Shown: piece after piece, positions 12,188-22,589 of the stretch
Numbering within the stretch: the stretch's first letter is position 1
How the letters are laid out: each line of letters starts with the position of its first letter
Assembly (NCBI GenBank): GCA_949317995.1
Contig: OX439040.1
Span: 59,988,089 to 60,052,088, forward strand
DNA: 64,000 nucleotides
Direction of reading: 5' to 3'
From: Acholoe squamosa
Lineage: Eukaryota; Annelida; Polychaeta; Phyllodocida; Polynoidae
The notes under the pieces: model-generated
What the model was told of the DNA's origin: nothing
Seen by the model: only the letters and a program-made list of their open reading frames with translations
Database searches by the model: none
Position numbers and translations under genes: made by a program

Positions 12188-14077
12188 TTAGTCATCCTCC
12201 TCTTCTTCAACTTCTGCTACAGCCTCCATCTGCCTTTTGCGCATGTACTTCTCTTGCCATGGTACCTTTCCGTGCCGGGAGTTGAACCAGTGGCACAGGC
12301 TTTCACGCATGGCTTTTGCACTCTGAGGCATGTTCCTCCCATGGTGAGACCTGTCAAGGCCATCCAGGCCGTGATCTTCATCCCGCCACTGTCCAGGATG
12401 GACCTCGAGCTCTGGCCCTTCATAGTCTATGGATCCTGCTGGGATGTACTCTGATGGTACTCGAGTGCGAAGGAAGTTGTGCAGGGAAACTGCTGCCATG
12501 GTTACCATTTTAACTCCCTTCGGTTCCATGTCCTGTGTACGCAGGAAGAGGCGGAATCTTGTAGCAAAAATTCCGAAAGCATTCTCAGACATGAGACGGC
12601 CCTGAGATACTCTGTAGTTGTAGACTATCTGCTCATCTCCCTGGTCTTTTACCGCATACGGCTTCATGAGATTGGTTGCTAGGGAGAACGCATCATCCCC
12701 TACCATGAAGTAAGGTAGCAAGTCCCGCATGCCATTTATCTTAGACGGTGGTGGTATGTTCCGAGGGTTCGCTGGGTCATTAAGGTCAGCATAGAGGGGC
12801 CCTTCCTTCCATGTGCGGGAATCACCAGCCTTGCCTTCTGACCCTATGTCTACATAAATGAACCTGTAGTAGGTGTCTATGACAGCCATTAACACAACAC
12901 TGAAATACTTCTTATAATAGTAGAAGGTGGTTCCACCCTTGCGGGGTTGGCGAATACGAATGTGCTTCCCGTCCACTGCCCCGATCATGTGAGGGACTTG
13001 CCATTCCTTCCAAAATCCATCTGCAGTGTCCTTCCACTCCGCTTCTGTTTGTGGAACCTGAAGCGAGAAAAGGGAAGCCATATATAGAAGTTGTTGAATT
13101 TTGTTTCTTGTATATATCCCAGATTTTTTTTGTGGCAGACAAGACCTTTGGCTAGGTAAATCCCAGACTTTATAATTGAAACACTTGATACCCCAAAGAA
13201 AAGAAAAGAAACAAACAAACCTTCAAGAAATCTTTAAGAACGGCAGTCAGGGCAATGCAGGTGTCTCTTATAATAGGGTAGACAGTTGACCCCCCCACTA
13301 AATGACCGTGGTGTAGAGTTTGACTGCTGTCTCCTACAATATAAACAGGATATTAAGTCAGGTGTCTCAGATAGTTAAAATGCAAAAAAAAAAAGACGCT
13401 TTAATACATACATATTTTATCATTAATATTCTACATTTGTAACTTTACGGGATACATTTTATATGTCATACATCTTATAGAAAATAAAACAAAAGCTCAC
13501 CTAAAGCCAAATACTGTAGGGTTATGTCAAGGCGTTCCTCTGGCTTAATAGACTCTCTGAAGTTTGTGTCACGCCTGTATATCAGGGGGTAGACCTTGCT
13601 CAGGAGCTCTTTGTACTCTCCAAGGCCCATCCTGAGAGTGTGGCGAAACTCATTCACCTCATCCATCTGAAATTAATTTATTTTAATTTTATCTATGATA
13701 AATTTTATCTTGGACATAAAAGGACTGACATTTCCTTTTTTCAGGGGAACATGAAGCCACAGACCGGTGCCCCTTAACTCCCCCCCCCCAAGAAAAAAAG
13801 GAAGACAGACTACTTACAGCAGTTTAGTGAAGGTGTTTCGCTGCAGATTGTCTGTCCGTTCCTTCAAGTATGGAGCCACGTGGTACTTGTGCTTCCTCTT
13901 CTGGCCTTGAAGTATCTCAGCATCTTGCTCATCCAGTTTCATTAGCATTAAAGTGGCGTGAGCGACCACGAGCACATCTGTGGGCTCCATCTTGGATTTG
14001 CTCAGTATGTAGGTCATCGTTGATACTAGGTCATCGCCGATGAAGAGGCCTCTGGTGGAAGAGGGTGGAACTTGCAT
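12188..14077 (-). CDS. Harbinger transposase (HARBI1-like, DDE_Tnp_4), four exons
   Basis: Minus-strand exons are inferred at 13818-14077, 13501-13666, 13221-13333 and 12188-13057, all with GT-AG borders. The second exon carries the family N-terminal motif ending RLDITLQYLALG, and the third continues it (GDSS onward). The last exon holds the nuclease core: GAVDGKHIRI (first Asp), VDIGSEGKAGDSRTW (second Asp) and MSENAFGIFATRFR (catalytic Glu). It cuts and pastes the element. Exons 2 to 4 join in frame to about 382 aa. Exon 1 (86 aa, ending near RNTFTKLL) joins exon 2 one base out of frame with the visible sites, so either a different site is used or a single-base indel has damaged the gene. 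The catalytic half looks intact. Confidence 0.8.
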
Positions 14078-14222
14078 AAATAATCCGCGATGACTGTTGG
14101 CGATGATAATCCGACAATTTTGTCCTTGGTGGAAGAGTGAATTTTGAGGCTGATTTTGAGACCCGATTTCACTGTCCCCGATAAAATTTGACTATCGGCC
14201 GGTTTTGGTGGAATACCCCCAC

Positions 14223-15909
14223 AATAGTTTGCAAAGGGGAAAGGCCTCCTTATCGGCGATTAACAAGAATCTGGAAGGGGCTGAGCAACCACTATCTGAG
14301 TAAACAGATACCCTCTGAAGCACTACACATACCATAGTGGCCTGTTTAAGCGCCGGGCCTTTGAATGAGCACCAGGGATAAAGTAGCATTGAATAATGCA
14401 CTATAAATTAAGTCTTGAATAAGCACCTGTCTTGAATAAGGGCGGGGGGCAGGGGTAGATTGAAATATATAAGCGCTGGGGTGCTTAAACAGTCCACTAT
14501 TGACACTATCTGTAGGAACCTTTCCAACAATATGTTAAGGCAGTCAAGCAATATCGATATATACTTAATGTAAGGGACAATCTAATGTTTCTTTGATATC
14601 AATAGAAGCTTTTTGATACACTGAATTTGATACAGATAGAGTACCTTTTACACAGATAGCAGTTGGATGATCAGCCGCTAACTGTAGGTATTTCAGATAG
14701 TGGCTCTTTACATAGATAGTGGTTGTACAGGTGCTCACAGTGTACACTACATGAGAAAATAGAATGACTACTTCACATATCACAGATGCCTCAGTGGTAT
14801 CTTACTTTACCTCATTTGCTGGTCTTGCAATGCAGTCTGGGAAGGGATACCATCTGCACCCTCTCCACTGGTGGCAGAAGTAGAACTATCGCAAGTACAT
14901 GTCTATTGAATGGACAGTATTGTAACCCAATAGCCGAGGTCTGCCTGCTTGCTCAGAAGTCTAGGACATGTTGACAGAGAGAGGGACCCTACTCCTGGTA
15001 CAACAAACCTGACACCTTGACCGTGCTAAGACCTTTGTACCTTTTTTAGTCACCCCAAGCAGGCCTTTATTGACCCCTTTTGATTCCTTCTACAAACTGT
15101 CCCTCTTCCCACATTTATATTCTCCACCACCGTGCCATTCCCAGAGATCTGCAACCTAATCCTTTCTTGTAGTCATCCTCATCTCTGCCCCAACCCACCT
15201 GTTCTCAATAGAATAGATTCTGTGACCATTGTGTATGCTGATTTAAATCTTCATTCTTCCTAATACGTCTTCCCTTGCCTTTTCTTTGATGTGGGTGCGC
15301 AGCAGTACCTCTGACAACCCTTACACTTGGTGCGAGAGATTTCGGGTAAATTATGTCACTTGGTGAGAGGTCAAGAACACCTGCAGTGCTTAAGAATTTT
15401 ATTCTAAAACTGACCCTTGGTGAGAGAAATTCTGAAGAAGTGACCTTAAATGGGAGGAAAACTGGTGAAAATCTGACACTTATTTTAAGGGTTGAAATTT
15501 GTTAGAAGTGACCCTAGACCCTTGCTCAGTGGGATTGTAGATAGAAGATATCAGTCACATGAATTAGGAAAAGACTCTTCCTAGTGGGATTTCTTGGCAG
15601 TGTACTTTGGTAGGTAGGGAAAGTAGTCTCAGATAGGGTTATGTTAAGATTAGGGCAGAGTCAACTTAAAGTTTTAGGACATACATGTATAGGAGAGCGG
15701 TGCTCTATCAGCTGCAGGACACTTGGTCTACCACTTTTTACCTGGATTTGAAAAGTGAAAATTGTCTCATTAGAGGTGTGTTAGAGCTGTCAAACAGGTT
15801 AGAGAAGGAGGCACACTTCAGCACTGGTAGTGGTAGTTAAAGATGGCATTCATTTTTATTTGATACCGAATAGTAATACTTGAAATAAAAAGAATGATAT
15901 TTATCACAG
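14223..15909. other. Intergenic, nothing recognised
   Basis: Between the Harbinger element and a MITE-like repeat. Only short frames with no family resemblance. I see no RNA gene or array. Confidence 0.5.
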
Positions 15910-16161
15910 GGCCTAAAAAAAGGTTTGTTTCCAGTTACCTGACCGACCCTAGCAAAACAGTGATGATCCTGGAAATTTTTTTTTGTGAATTTTTAACATT
16001 TTTTTGGCAATTTTTAGGCATTTTCCCGTGATTTTCCAACATGTCTGCCCATACATTTCTATACAAAAAAATAAAAAAAAAAACAAAAAAAATCCAACCT
16101 ACCGACCCTAGATATTTGAGGCATGTAACTGGAAACACAACTTTATTTCTTTTTGGCCCAG
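15908..16161. mobile_element. MITE-like inverted-repeat element
   Basis: About 250 bases begin GGGCCTAAAAA and end TTTTTGGCCC. The inner parts also correspond: TTTCCAGTTAC at the left and, reading in from the right end, TTTCCAGTTACATG, followed on both sides by ACCGACCCTAG or its complement. The centre is A- and T-tract rich with no coding capacity. It looks like a non-autonomous DNA transposon; the family is not assigned. Confidence 0.55.
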
Positions 16162-17210
16162 GAAATCAGATTATTTTGATATAAATCATTGAGTCGTATT
16201 AATCAGTCACATAACTAATCGGGTAAAGTTCATAATTATTGTAGCATACTTCATGTATATTTCCTCATATCCCCACTTTAAGAAGAGTCCTTTCTAGGCA
16301 GATGACAAATTAGCTGTGAAGAGCGACATGCAGTGACTACTCAAATGAATGAAGCCTTTAGTAGTACTGACAACTGACAAGTACTCTAACACTGACAGGT
16401 CTATCAGGGATTAAGATGTACATATAGACCCGTTAGATGGAAAAGATTTTATATGGTTTCATTTACTGTATCCCCGTATCATGTTATGATATATGGCAAT
16501 ATGAAATATGTGAAAATATTGCTGATATCTATATATGAGAGATTAGACCTACTACCTAACGTTAAAACTTTAAAAATCCAGTCTGCTACTGCAGTCAGTC
16601 GTCATTGGCATTATTCTACCAAAAATTGTTCACCACTTTGAAAAAGAGCTTGAATCATCAGTAACCTTTACTCAAATTTTATGAGTTGCTCCTAGATGTA
16701 GCCTGCACCTATGTTCAATGTTTAAAGTCTAAGGTTCTTGTTAAAGAGACAGCACCAACAAAATGTGGTTAAACTCATTAGAGGCGTACCTAGGCTTATC
16801 AACATCATTGGTATCCCACTCATCCAATACACAAGAAACATTGCGCATGTCATATTGTTAGTGTGACACCGGATGTTTTTGTGCAATGGCACCATGCGGA
16901 CCGGCCATATGACAGGAAGTGCACCAGCTTTACCTAATTACCTTATATTGATGTTTGTCTTTTAACCCTTTAAAGTCCACATACTGCAATAAATTTGACA
17001 TTTCTCCTTGCAGGTGACATACTAGTTACTGACTGACAATAGGCGCTTTAGCTAGGGAGAAGGGGACAACGAAAGGGGTAGGTGGGGGGAGGTTTATGTA
17101 TATCATTTCACACAGTAAAAGAGCTAAGGTACACTTTTATGTTAACTTGTACTTCAAGTAGCACATGGAAAGTGGGGATGAAGGAGTGATTAACAGAGCC
17201 ACATGCAGTT

Positions 17211-17214
<4 letters not shown>
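16162..17214. other. Intergenic, nothing recognised
   Basis: AT-rich DNA between the MITE-like element and the GA microsatellite, without supportable features. Confidence 0.5.

Positions 17215-17267
<53 letters not shown>
17215..17267 (+). repeat. (AG)n microsatellite
   Basis: An uninterrupted AG dinucleotide run of more than 50 bases. Confidence 0.95.
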
Positions 17268-17271
<4 letters not shown>

Positions 17272-17479
17272 GGTGGTGTGGAATGAGAGAGACAGGGAGT
17301 AACTATCTTTACTACTTTGAGAATCAGTATAGTGATGCAATAGGCCACAAACCCTGGAGGCTATACAACAGTTCATGCCCAGCAAATTGTCATTATCTGT
17401 TGCCATGATTGGTCATCAATGGTGACTCCTTTTTGAGTGATAACTCACTGCGTCATCTTTTGCCACTGTGTGTCAGTCT

Positions 17480-17757
17480 CACATGGCATGGCAATTTATC
17501 ACAACAGTCACCAACATGATCTCACTCACTGCGTGAGTATGTGCCACCCCTTGTCATCCCTCACAAAGCATGGTGACTTATCACCACCATTACCAACATG
17601 GATCTAACTCACTGCGTGAGTATGTGCCACTGCCTGTCAACTCTCACTCAGAATGGCGGCTTATCACAAGCATCACCAACATCGATCTGACTCACTGTGT
17701 GATTATGTACCACTCCCGGTCAGCTCTCAATCAGAATGGCAGCTTATCACCACCATC
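17480..17757 (+). repeat. 83-bp satellite, left block
   Basis: Diverged units recur with a spacing of 82-83 bases. The landmark (c)ATGGCnnnTTATCAC falls at 17487, 17569, 17652 and 17735, followed by CCAACATGGATCT and CACTCACTGCGTGAGTATGT variants. The array is interrupted by the Polinton and continues at 41046, so both blocks were one array before insertion. Confidence 0.85.
17752..17757. repeat. Polinton target-site duplication, left copy
   Basis: ACCATC, matched exactly by 41046-41051 on the other side of the element. Confidence 0.92.
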
Positions 17758-17907
17758 AGTAGCAAAAATGGAACTTGGTGGTTTGGGCCCCTATGGAGTT
17801 TCAACGCTTAAGAAAGATAATTGCTACCTCTGGCGTGAAAATTGTCCTCGTTTGACCTTACAGCCATGGTGGACACGCTTGGGTTAGTGGAGCATTAGTA
17901 CCCCTCT
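17758..17907 (+). repeat. Polinton terminal inverted repeat, left
   Basis: 150 bases matching the reverse complement of 40896-41045 with about three mismatches. Similarity stops after GTACCCCTCT. Expected to be the integrase recognition end and the protein-primed replication origin. Confidence 0.93.
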
Positions 17908-18227
17908 CTCACCTAAATTTGTCTGACCCCGCAGTCCAGGCTGTCATGGGTCTTTAAGGACACTATAGAGTTCAGGTGTCTGGACCCTATACATACACTG
18001 AATTATTATTGTTAATTAATCCAGCAATATACAGGACCGGGTCACACACAGTTCAGCACTTGATATAGGGTAATAAACATGACAATAAAATCATAAGTTA
18101 TCTATGCTATTTCATCTAAACATCCTTCCACTTCATAAATAGGGTCGTATAGCGGTAAACGGTGTATACTGTACACTACATAAAGACTGATTTTATAGTG
18201 ATATTCACTCAGGGTATCAGCATCATA
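17908..18227. promoter_or_regulatory. Polinton left-end leader region
   Basis: 320 AT-rich bases between the inverted repeat and the first gene. No frame of interest. By position it should hold the promoter for the left gene block, but I cannot point to specific elements. Confidence 0.35.
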
Positions 18228-18935
18228 ATGGAGATACTGAAGAGTCTAGGAATTCTCATTATTTTATGTATAGGAAGTCACAGCGATGTTAATGTGGAGA
18301 CATGTGGAGTTCCTGACAACTGCCTCTGTTCTGATAATAGCTGGGTAGTTTTATGTGATGGGCCTAATATCGAGTTTCTACCTATTTTCCAAACAGAATC
18401 CCGAGTCGCAAGACTACTCATTATTCAGAACACATCAATTAGGTCTTTGAACACTCTAGATCTTGATGTATGGTCTGCTCTACATGAATTACACGTTTCT
18501 GGTAATATGAACATTCATTGTCATATGGAGAGAGCGCGACTCCTAGATAAATGTGATAGAATGAATATCACATTAATCATGAATTGTGGTGATACCACTT
18601 TATCAGCGTCTGCAGTAATAACCACTGAGAACCCAAGTGAAATTACAGTCTGCACTACAGAGTTAAAGGAGCGTGGCACAACAGGTACTAATGAAACTTT
18701 CACCCATGATAATGATACTACCCTGATGCCAACCACTCAGGACCCCATTCCACCCAGGCAGGGTGGTGTGTTTGTAGGTCTTGTCATAGCCATTATATCT
18801 GCTTCCGCAGTCATAGTGATTATCGGTGCTTTGCTTGTGTTTGGATGTCTGGTCTACATGAGAAGGAGGAGAAGGCATACCCCGAATATCATTTATAATG
18901 ATATATACCGTATGACTGAAACATCTTTTGCTTAG
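18228..18935 (+). CDS. Type I membrane glycoprotein with LRR N-terminal cap (Polinton cargo)
   Basis: 235 aa from the ATG at 18228; the frame is open upstream only through non-ATG codons. It has a signal peptide (residues 1-18), then a Cys-rich cap of the LRRNT type (CGVPDNCLC, then LCDG) and one to two weak leucine-rich repeats ending HVSGNMNIHC. A Ser/Thr-rich stalk with several N-glycosylation sites follows, then a transmembrane helix (about 187-215), a basic stop-transfer run and a 20-residue tail. The gene ends 22 bases before the ATPase gene. A second protein of the same architecture lies at 36398-37690. Polintons are not generally reported with such genes. A role in binding cells or in a host-derived membrane is a guess. 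Confidence 0.7.
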   Translation: MEILKSLGILIILCIGSHSDVNVETCGVPDNCLCSDNSWVVLCDGPNIEFLPIFQTESRVARLLIIQNTSIRSLNTLDLDVWSALHELHVSGNMNIHCHMERARLLDKCDRMNITLIMNCGDTTLSASAVITTENPSEITVCTTELKERGTTGTNETFTHDNDTTLMPTTQDPIPPRQGGVFVGLVIAIISASAVIVIIGALLVFGCLVYMRRRRRHTPNIIYNDIYRMTETSFA

Positions 18936-18957
18936 AAGTGAGTATCGCTGCTGCTAC

Positions 18958-19656
18958 ATGAGTGACATGACTTCTCTTGTGGATCATGAGGTTGTTCAAG
19001 CAGATCAGTTTCTACTTAGAAGATCATGCACTATGTGTATATCAGGACCTTCACGATCTGGGAAAACAACATTTATAAGGAATCTTCTCATGAATATTAA
19101 GGACATGTACGCTGACAATGATGTACCGACTTCTATATTATACTGTTATACGGTGGAGCAGCCTATGTATCTTGAAATCAAGGAAAAAATACCTAATGTT
19201 AATTTTCATAAAGGACTACCGACAAAGGAATCTATTCAGGGTCTAGGTAGTCAGGGACATAGAATGATTATTTTAGATGATATGATTACTCGTGTTCAAA
19301 AATCTGAAGACATGCTGGAACTGTTTTTAGTTGAATCACATCACCTAGATATCAGTGTTGTTTATTTAACTCAGAACATATTTCATAAAGGTGGGTATAA
19401 CAGAACTATGAGTTTAAATACCCAGTATATGGTTCTGTTTAAAAATCCTAGAGATAGTAGTCAGATTGCCTATCTGGCACGTCAGGTATTCCCTCAAGCA
19501 CCCCAAACACTTCTAGAGGCATACAATGATGCTACAGGAAGTGTGAGATATGGGTATTTATTTATAGATCTTACTCAGGAATGTGAAGAGAATATGCGCC
19601 TACGTACATGTGTCACACCTGATCTACACACCATAGTATACGCACCCTTAAGGTAA
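18958..19656 (+). CDS. ATP: DNA-packaging ATPase (FtsK-HerA / A32 type)
   Basis: 232 aa from the ATG at 18958. The Walker A motif GPSRSGKTT lies near residue 32, Walker B is MIILDDM near residue 104, and a polar sensor-like stretch VVYLTQN lies near 140. This is the compact genome-packaging ATPase shared by Polintons, adintoviruses, virophages and large DNA viruses. It pumps the element's DNA into preformed capsids. It follows the LRR membrane protein by 22 bases and is followed after 51 bases by the small conserved basic gene. Size and motif spacing are normal for the family. Confidence 0.93.
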   Translation: MSDMTSLVDHEVVQADQFLLRRSCTMCISGPSRSGKTTFIRNLLMNIKDMYADNDVPTSILYCYTVEQPMYLEIKEKIPNVNFHKGLPTKESIQGLGSQGHRMIILDDMITRVQKSEDMLELFLVESHHLDISVVYLTQNIFHKGGYNRTMSLNTQYMVLFKNPRDSSQIAYLARQVFPQAPQTLLEAYNDATGSVRYGYLFIDLTQECEENMRLRTCVTPDLHTIVYAPLR

Positions 19657-19707
19657 GCTTTCCTGTGGGTATAACTGATCATTTCAAAACAATTTGATTA
19701 CGATATA

Positions 19708-20019
19708 ATGTCCTCAGATAAAATAGAGAAAAACAAGTCATTTCTTAGATTTATAGCTAATTCTACTAAAAAACAGAGACAGAGTCTCTTAAGAATAGCT
19801 ACTAAAGATCAGGTCATAGCTATATGTGAAATTATTTTAAACACTCTAGCCGGTAATATTAGTTTATCTCCTAGTGAGTTAAAAAGAGTAGCGGTGTACA
19901 AAAAAGATTTGAGACGTTTAGGGTGTAGATCAAGAACCTCATGGAAAATTAGACGTGCTTTGTTTGCTAAAGTAGGTAAAATAATATCTTTTCTCATAGG
20001 AAAAGTTCTGAAACAATGA
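19708..20019 (+). CDS. Small basic conserved Polinton protein
   Basis: 103 aa, very basic and largely helical. It contains the segment ILNTLAGNISLSPSELKRV followed by YKKDLRRLG, which I recognise as the pattern of a small protein found beside capsid genes in many animal Polintons and adintoviruses. Its C-terminus is hydrophobic (KIISFLIGKVL). A virion core or DNA-condensing role is likely from charge and location, but is inference. Its last four bases overlap the next gene's start (ATGA). Confidence 0.7.
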   Translation: MSSDKIEKNKSFLRFIANSTKKQRQSLLRIATKDQVIAICEIILNTLAGNISLSPSELKRVAVYKKDLRRLGCRSRTSWKIRRALFAKVGKIISFLIGKVLKQ

Positions 20020-20375
20020 AACACACGGAAAAATTTGTTCTTGTACCTTTTTCTGAATATAATAAAAAAGAATCACTAGGTTCTGAAGGTGAAGTGGCTC
20101 AGGAAGTACCCCAGGAGTCATCATGTAAAGAAAATGGACTTTCAGAACATGATAATCGTGAAGAGGTCGTAGCTAATCAGAATAAGTCAAACCCTCAAGA
20201 ACAGAGCAGCTCTGATGAGAATTTTACAATCGATGATTTTCTGTCTTATCTAAAAAGGTGTGAGGAGAGCTCCCCAAGTATTGAGGGTGGTGCATCTAAT
20301 ACAACATCGACTATTAATACATCATCCATAGATCCTGAGACTAAGAAGCTTAAAAGGTCCTGGCTTATGTTGTAG
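20016..20375 (+). CDS. Small acidic Polinton protein, function unknown
   Basis: 119 aa. It starts with KFVLVPFSEY, a short motif reminiscent of small proteins often found upstream of the integrase in Polintons. The rest is acidic, Ser/Glu-rich and probably disordered, with a possible short helix (FTIDDFLSYLKRCEE). It overlaps the preceding gene by four bases, and its stop directly abuts the integrase ATG, so the three genes must be co-transcribed or reached by leaky scanning or reinitiation. No enzyme motif. Confidence 0.65.
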   Translation: MKHTEKFVLVPFSEYNKKESLGSEGEVAQEVPQESSCKENGLSEHDNREEVVANQNKSNPQEQSSSDENFTIDDFLSYLKRCEESSPSIEGGASNTTSTINTSSIDPETKKLKRSWLML

Positions 20376-21548
20376 ATGTCTCGATATAGGAAATCAGGAC
20401 GGGGTAAAAAGAAAAAGGGGTGGGAGATACAGCAGGCTAAGACTGACTATTATAACCCTTCTAAACCCGGTAGTTTTAGCAGTGTGAAAAAAACAGTTTT
20501 TCATGATGGACCTAATTCTAAATCAAAAAAATCAAAAAAAGTTTTGAGAGAAAAGTTTAAAAAATGGTTAGAAGAGCAGGAGACTCATTTAAGATTTTCA
20601 CCACCTAAAAAAGTCCAGATACATTCTAGGATTATTTCACCTAGAATAAATTATATGTGGGATGCTGATTTAATGGATATGCATTCATTGTATCGTTATA
20701 ACAATGGTCAAAGATTTGTACTGCTTTGTATCGATATTTTCTCCCGTCAAATATATACAGAGAGCTTGAAGAGCAAGAACGCTGAGGACGTTAGCATAGG
20801 ATTCACTAAAGTCTTTGCTAAAGCTGTTCCTCGGGTTTTACGTACAGATGCCGGTAAGGAGTTTACCGCTCACAAGGTTCAGGATTTGTTCAAAAAACAC
20901 GAGATAAAACATTACATAGCTTACAACGAGGGTAAAGCTTCATATGCTGAGCGCTGCATAAGAACTGTCAAGGGTAGGATAGCCAAGTATCTTTTCAGTA
21001 AGAAGACCTACAAGTGGATAGATGTACTTCCTAAAGTGACTGACTCTTATAACAATACTGTGCACTCTAGTATAGGTGTTGAACCAGCTAACGTGACGAA
21101 CTCAAATACAAAACAGATATTTGATTACCAATACAATCGTGTTACTAGTAAGGATATAAGAGATAGTCTCAAGAAAGAAAAGATTAGAGTTCAGGGTAGA
21201 AGATTTAAAGTTGGTGAGCAGGTACGCCTTGCTGTCAAAAAAGAACCTTTCACTAAAGATTATGAACCTAAGTGGACTGAGGAGGTGTTTGAAGTTACAC
21301 AGGCCTCTATAAGAGATGGTATACCGGTATATAATTTAAAAGATCTTAAAGGTGAGGAGTTGAAAGGGTCATTCTATGGTGTTGAGTTACAAGGAGCCAC
21401 ACATGATGTAAATAAACATTATGATGTAGATCAGGTGTTGAAAGAGAGAACCGTGAATGGTGTCAAGCAGTATTTTGTTAGCTTTAAAAATTATCCAGCC
21501 AAATTTAATGAGTGGATTCCTGCTAAGAACATAAAAGATTTAAAATGA
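20376..21548 (+). CDS. INT: Retroviral-type integrase with C-terminal chromodomain
   Basis: 390 aa. A basic N-terminus is followed by an RNase H-fold rve core with the D-D-E triad: DADLMDMHSLYRY (about residue 98), LRTDAGKEF (about 152) and the Glu in GKASYAERCIRTVKGR (about 190). An SH3-like region and a C-terminal chromodomain-like segment (YDVDQVLKERTVNG to FNEWIPAKNI, about 345-385) follow. It joins the element's ends to target DNA with a 6-bp stagger, which fits the ACCATC duplication seen here. The chromodomain may bias targeting to heterochromatin, and the element does sit inside a satellite. Its last bases overlap the next start as ATGA. Confidence 0.95.
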   Translation: MSRYRKSGRGKKKKGWEIQQAKTDYYNPSKPGSFSSVKKTVFHDGPNSKSKKSKKVLREKFKKWLEEQETHLRFSPPKKVQIHSRIISPRINYMWDADLMDMHSLYRYNNGQRFVLLCIDIFSRQIYTESLKSKNAEDVSIGFTKVFAKAVPRVLRTDAGKEFTAHKVQDLFKKHEIKHYIAYNEGKASYAERCIRTVKGRIAKYLFSKKTYKWIDVLPKVTDSYNNTVHSSIGVEPANVTNSNTKQIFDYQYNRVTSKDIRDSLKKEKIRVQGRRFKVGEQVRLAVKKEPFTKDYEPKWTEEVFEVTQASIRDGIPVYNLKDLKGEELKGSFYGVELQGATHDVNKHYDVDQVLKERTVNGVKQYFVSFKNYPAKFNEWIPAKNIKDLK

Positions 21549-22090
21549 AAGGGTTTTATCTACATCTCAATAAGAAAGATGACCAAATATTATATCCTGA
21601 TAATAACGGAGGACTGTTCACTATAACACTACCCGAACGTATAACATTACAAAGAGGCAAGTGGTATTGTGGTCTGGTAGAATGCTGTATGGAAGTGTAC
21701 ACTGAGGAGAGTAAGTCGTATTATATATGTTCCGATATTGCTGCTCTGCAGAGTGTAGGGAGAGTGGGACTTCCTGTACTGAGAATGATTACCCCGTCAT
21801 TTATTACTTTCTCTTCAGGGGGGTTAGTACCTCCTCCAGGGTATAAATCATATCCTAAGGTGTGTGAGAAATGTCTAAAGTGTATCAATTGCTCTCATCC
21901 TATACCAACAGATACTGATGGAACTCACACATTCATAGAAAATTATGAATTCAAACACATTATCTATACTCCAGTTAGATTTGCTGAATTTGAGAAGATA
22001 ACAATTTTCCTAAAAGAAGATAACAAAAACATAAAGGTCACTTCAGCAGGAATTGTCACATGTGTTCTCCATTTTATTCCAGATTTATGA
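21545..22090 (+). CDS. Penton / minor capsid-like protein
   Basis: 181 aa. The N-terminus pairs a short strand (GFYLHLNKKD) with the segment YPDNNGGLFTITLPERITLQ and then WYCGLVECCMEV. This is the recognisable pattern of the single jelly-roll minor capsid or penton-type protein found in most Polintons (strand, YP.N, then W..GL.E). The middle has a small Cys cluster (CEKCLKCINC) that may bind metal. It starts four bases inside the integrase gene and is followed after three bases by a basic protein. A capsid vertex role follows from family knowledge; the similarity is moderate. Confidence 0.7.
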   Translation: MKGFYLHLNKKDDQILYPDNNGGLFTITLPERITLQRGKWYCGLVECCMEVYTEESKSYYICSDIAALQSVGRVGLPVLRMITPSFITFSSGGLVPPPGYKSYPKVCEKCLKCINCSHPIPTDTDGTHTFIENYEFKHIIYTPVRFAEFEKITIFLKEDNKNIKVTSAGIVTCVLHFIPDL

Positions 22091-22093
22091 GAA

Positions 22094-22537
22094 ATGGCTA
22101 TAAAAGATCATATTCATAGCATATTATCTAATAGAAAAGCTGCTGATAAATCACAAAATGGTGGTATTAAACGTAATTCTAGGAAAAATTCTGGTAAAAT
22201 TATAATTTTAAGAGCAGCCAAAACTCATCAGGTTGAGGTACCACCTGTATCAAAACCACCACTTCTGACTGAGCATGAGGTCACAGTAAAACAGGTTAAA
22301 TCAGAGTCAAAAGAAACCGACCCACCCAAACATGACCCAAGTAAGGGGTCAAATGAGTCAAACCCTGATCCACGTGACGCTGGGGTTGTCAGTACACCAA
22401 AGACTGAATACCCCCCAGTGCACAGAATTAGAAGAGAGAAGGCAACACCCCGGAAAAGACCTACACGTGAGGAGGGGACTGGCAGTCAAAGACCTAAAGT
22501 TCACAAGAGGAAAAAACATTCTGATATTTTTAGTTAG
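22094..22537 (+). CDS. Basic, proline-rich protein of unknown function
   Basis: 147 aa, rich in Lys, Arg, Pro and Ser. A basic N-terminal third, an acidic and Pro-rich middle, and a C-terminal cluster (TPRKRPTREE, KVHKRKKH) resemble nuclear-localisation and DNA-binding tails. There is no globular family. Placed between the penton-like and capsid genes, it could be a virion core or scaffold protein. This is inference from composition and position. Confidence 0.6.
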   Translation: MAIKDHIHSILSNRKAADKSQNGGIKRNSRKNSGKIIILRAAKTHQVEVPPVSKPPLLTEHEVTVKQVKSESKETDPPKHDPSKGSNESNPDPRDAGVVSTPKTEYPPVHRIRREKATPRKRPTREEGTGSQRPKVHKRKKHSDIFS

Positions 22538-22589
22538 CTCTCTCATTACTTACATATATAGATATATTTACATACAACCATACAATATA

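Larger units (their letters stand above)
8768..14222. mobile_element. PIF/Harbinger DNA transposon, about 5.45 kb
   Basis: The ends are imperfect inverted repeats. GGCCGTATTCAACCGAAACC at the left matches, in reverse complement, the right end, which reads GGGGGTATTCCACCAAAACC outside-in; both continue into GGCCGATAGT. Inside are the two genes of this superfamily pointing towards each other: a MADF/Myb-like gene on the plus strand and a DDE_Tnp_4 transposase on the minus strand. Harbinger elements make 3-bp target duplications. AAT lies immediately outside both ends, but the right end is about two bases longer, so the exact boundary is uncertain. Confidence 0.85.

Noticed and set aside
8765-14225. 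AAT as a certain 3-bp target duplication of the Harbinger element
   Set aside because: The right end carries two extra bases compared with the left when AAT is used, so the exact boundary is not settled.
17570-17887. 105-codon plus-strand frame at the Polinton left end
   Set aside because: It runs across the satellite and into the terminal repeat. The frame is chance, and the same sequence is explained by the repeats.
22332-22589. Upstream extension of the Ser/Thr/Pro-rich gene to an ATG at 22332
   Set aside because: It would overlap the basic protein gene in another frame for about 200 bases. The ATG at 22590 gives a clean helix start and a normal gap.
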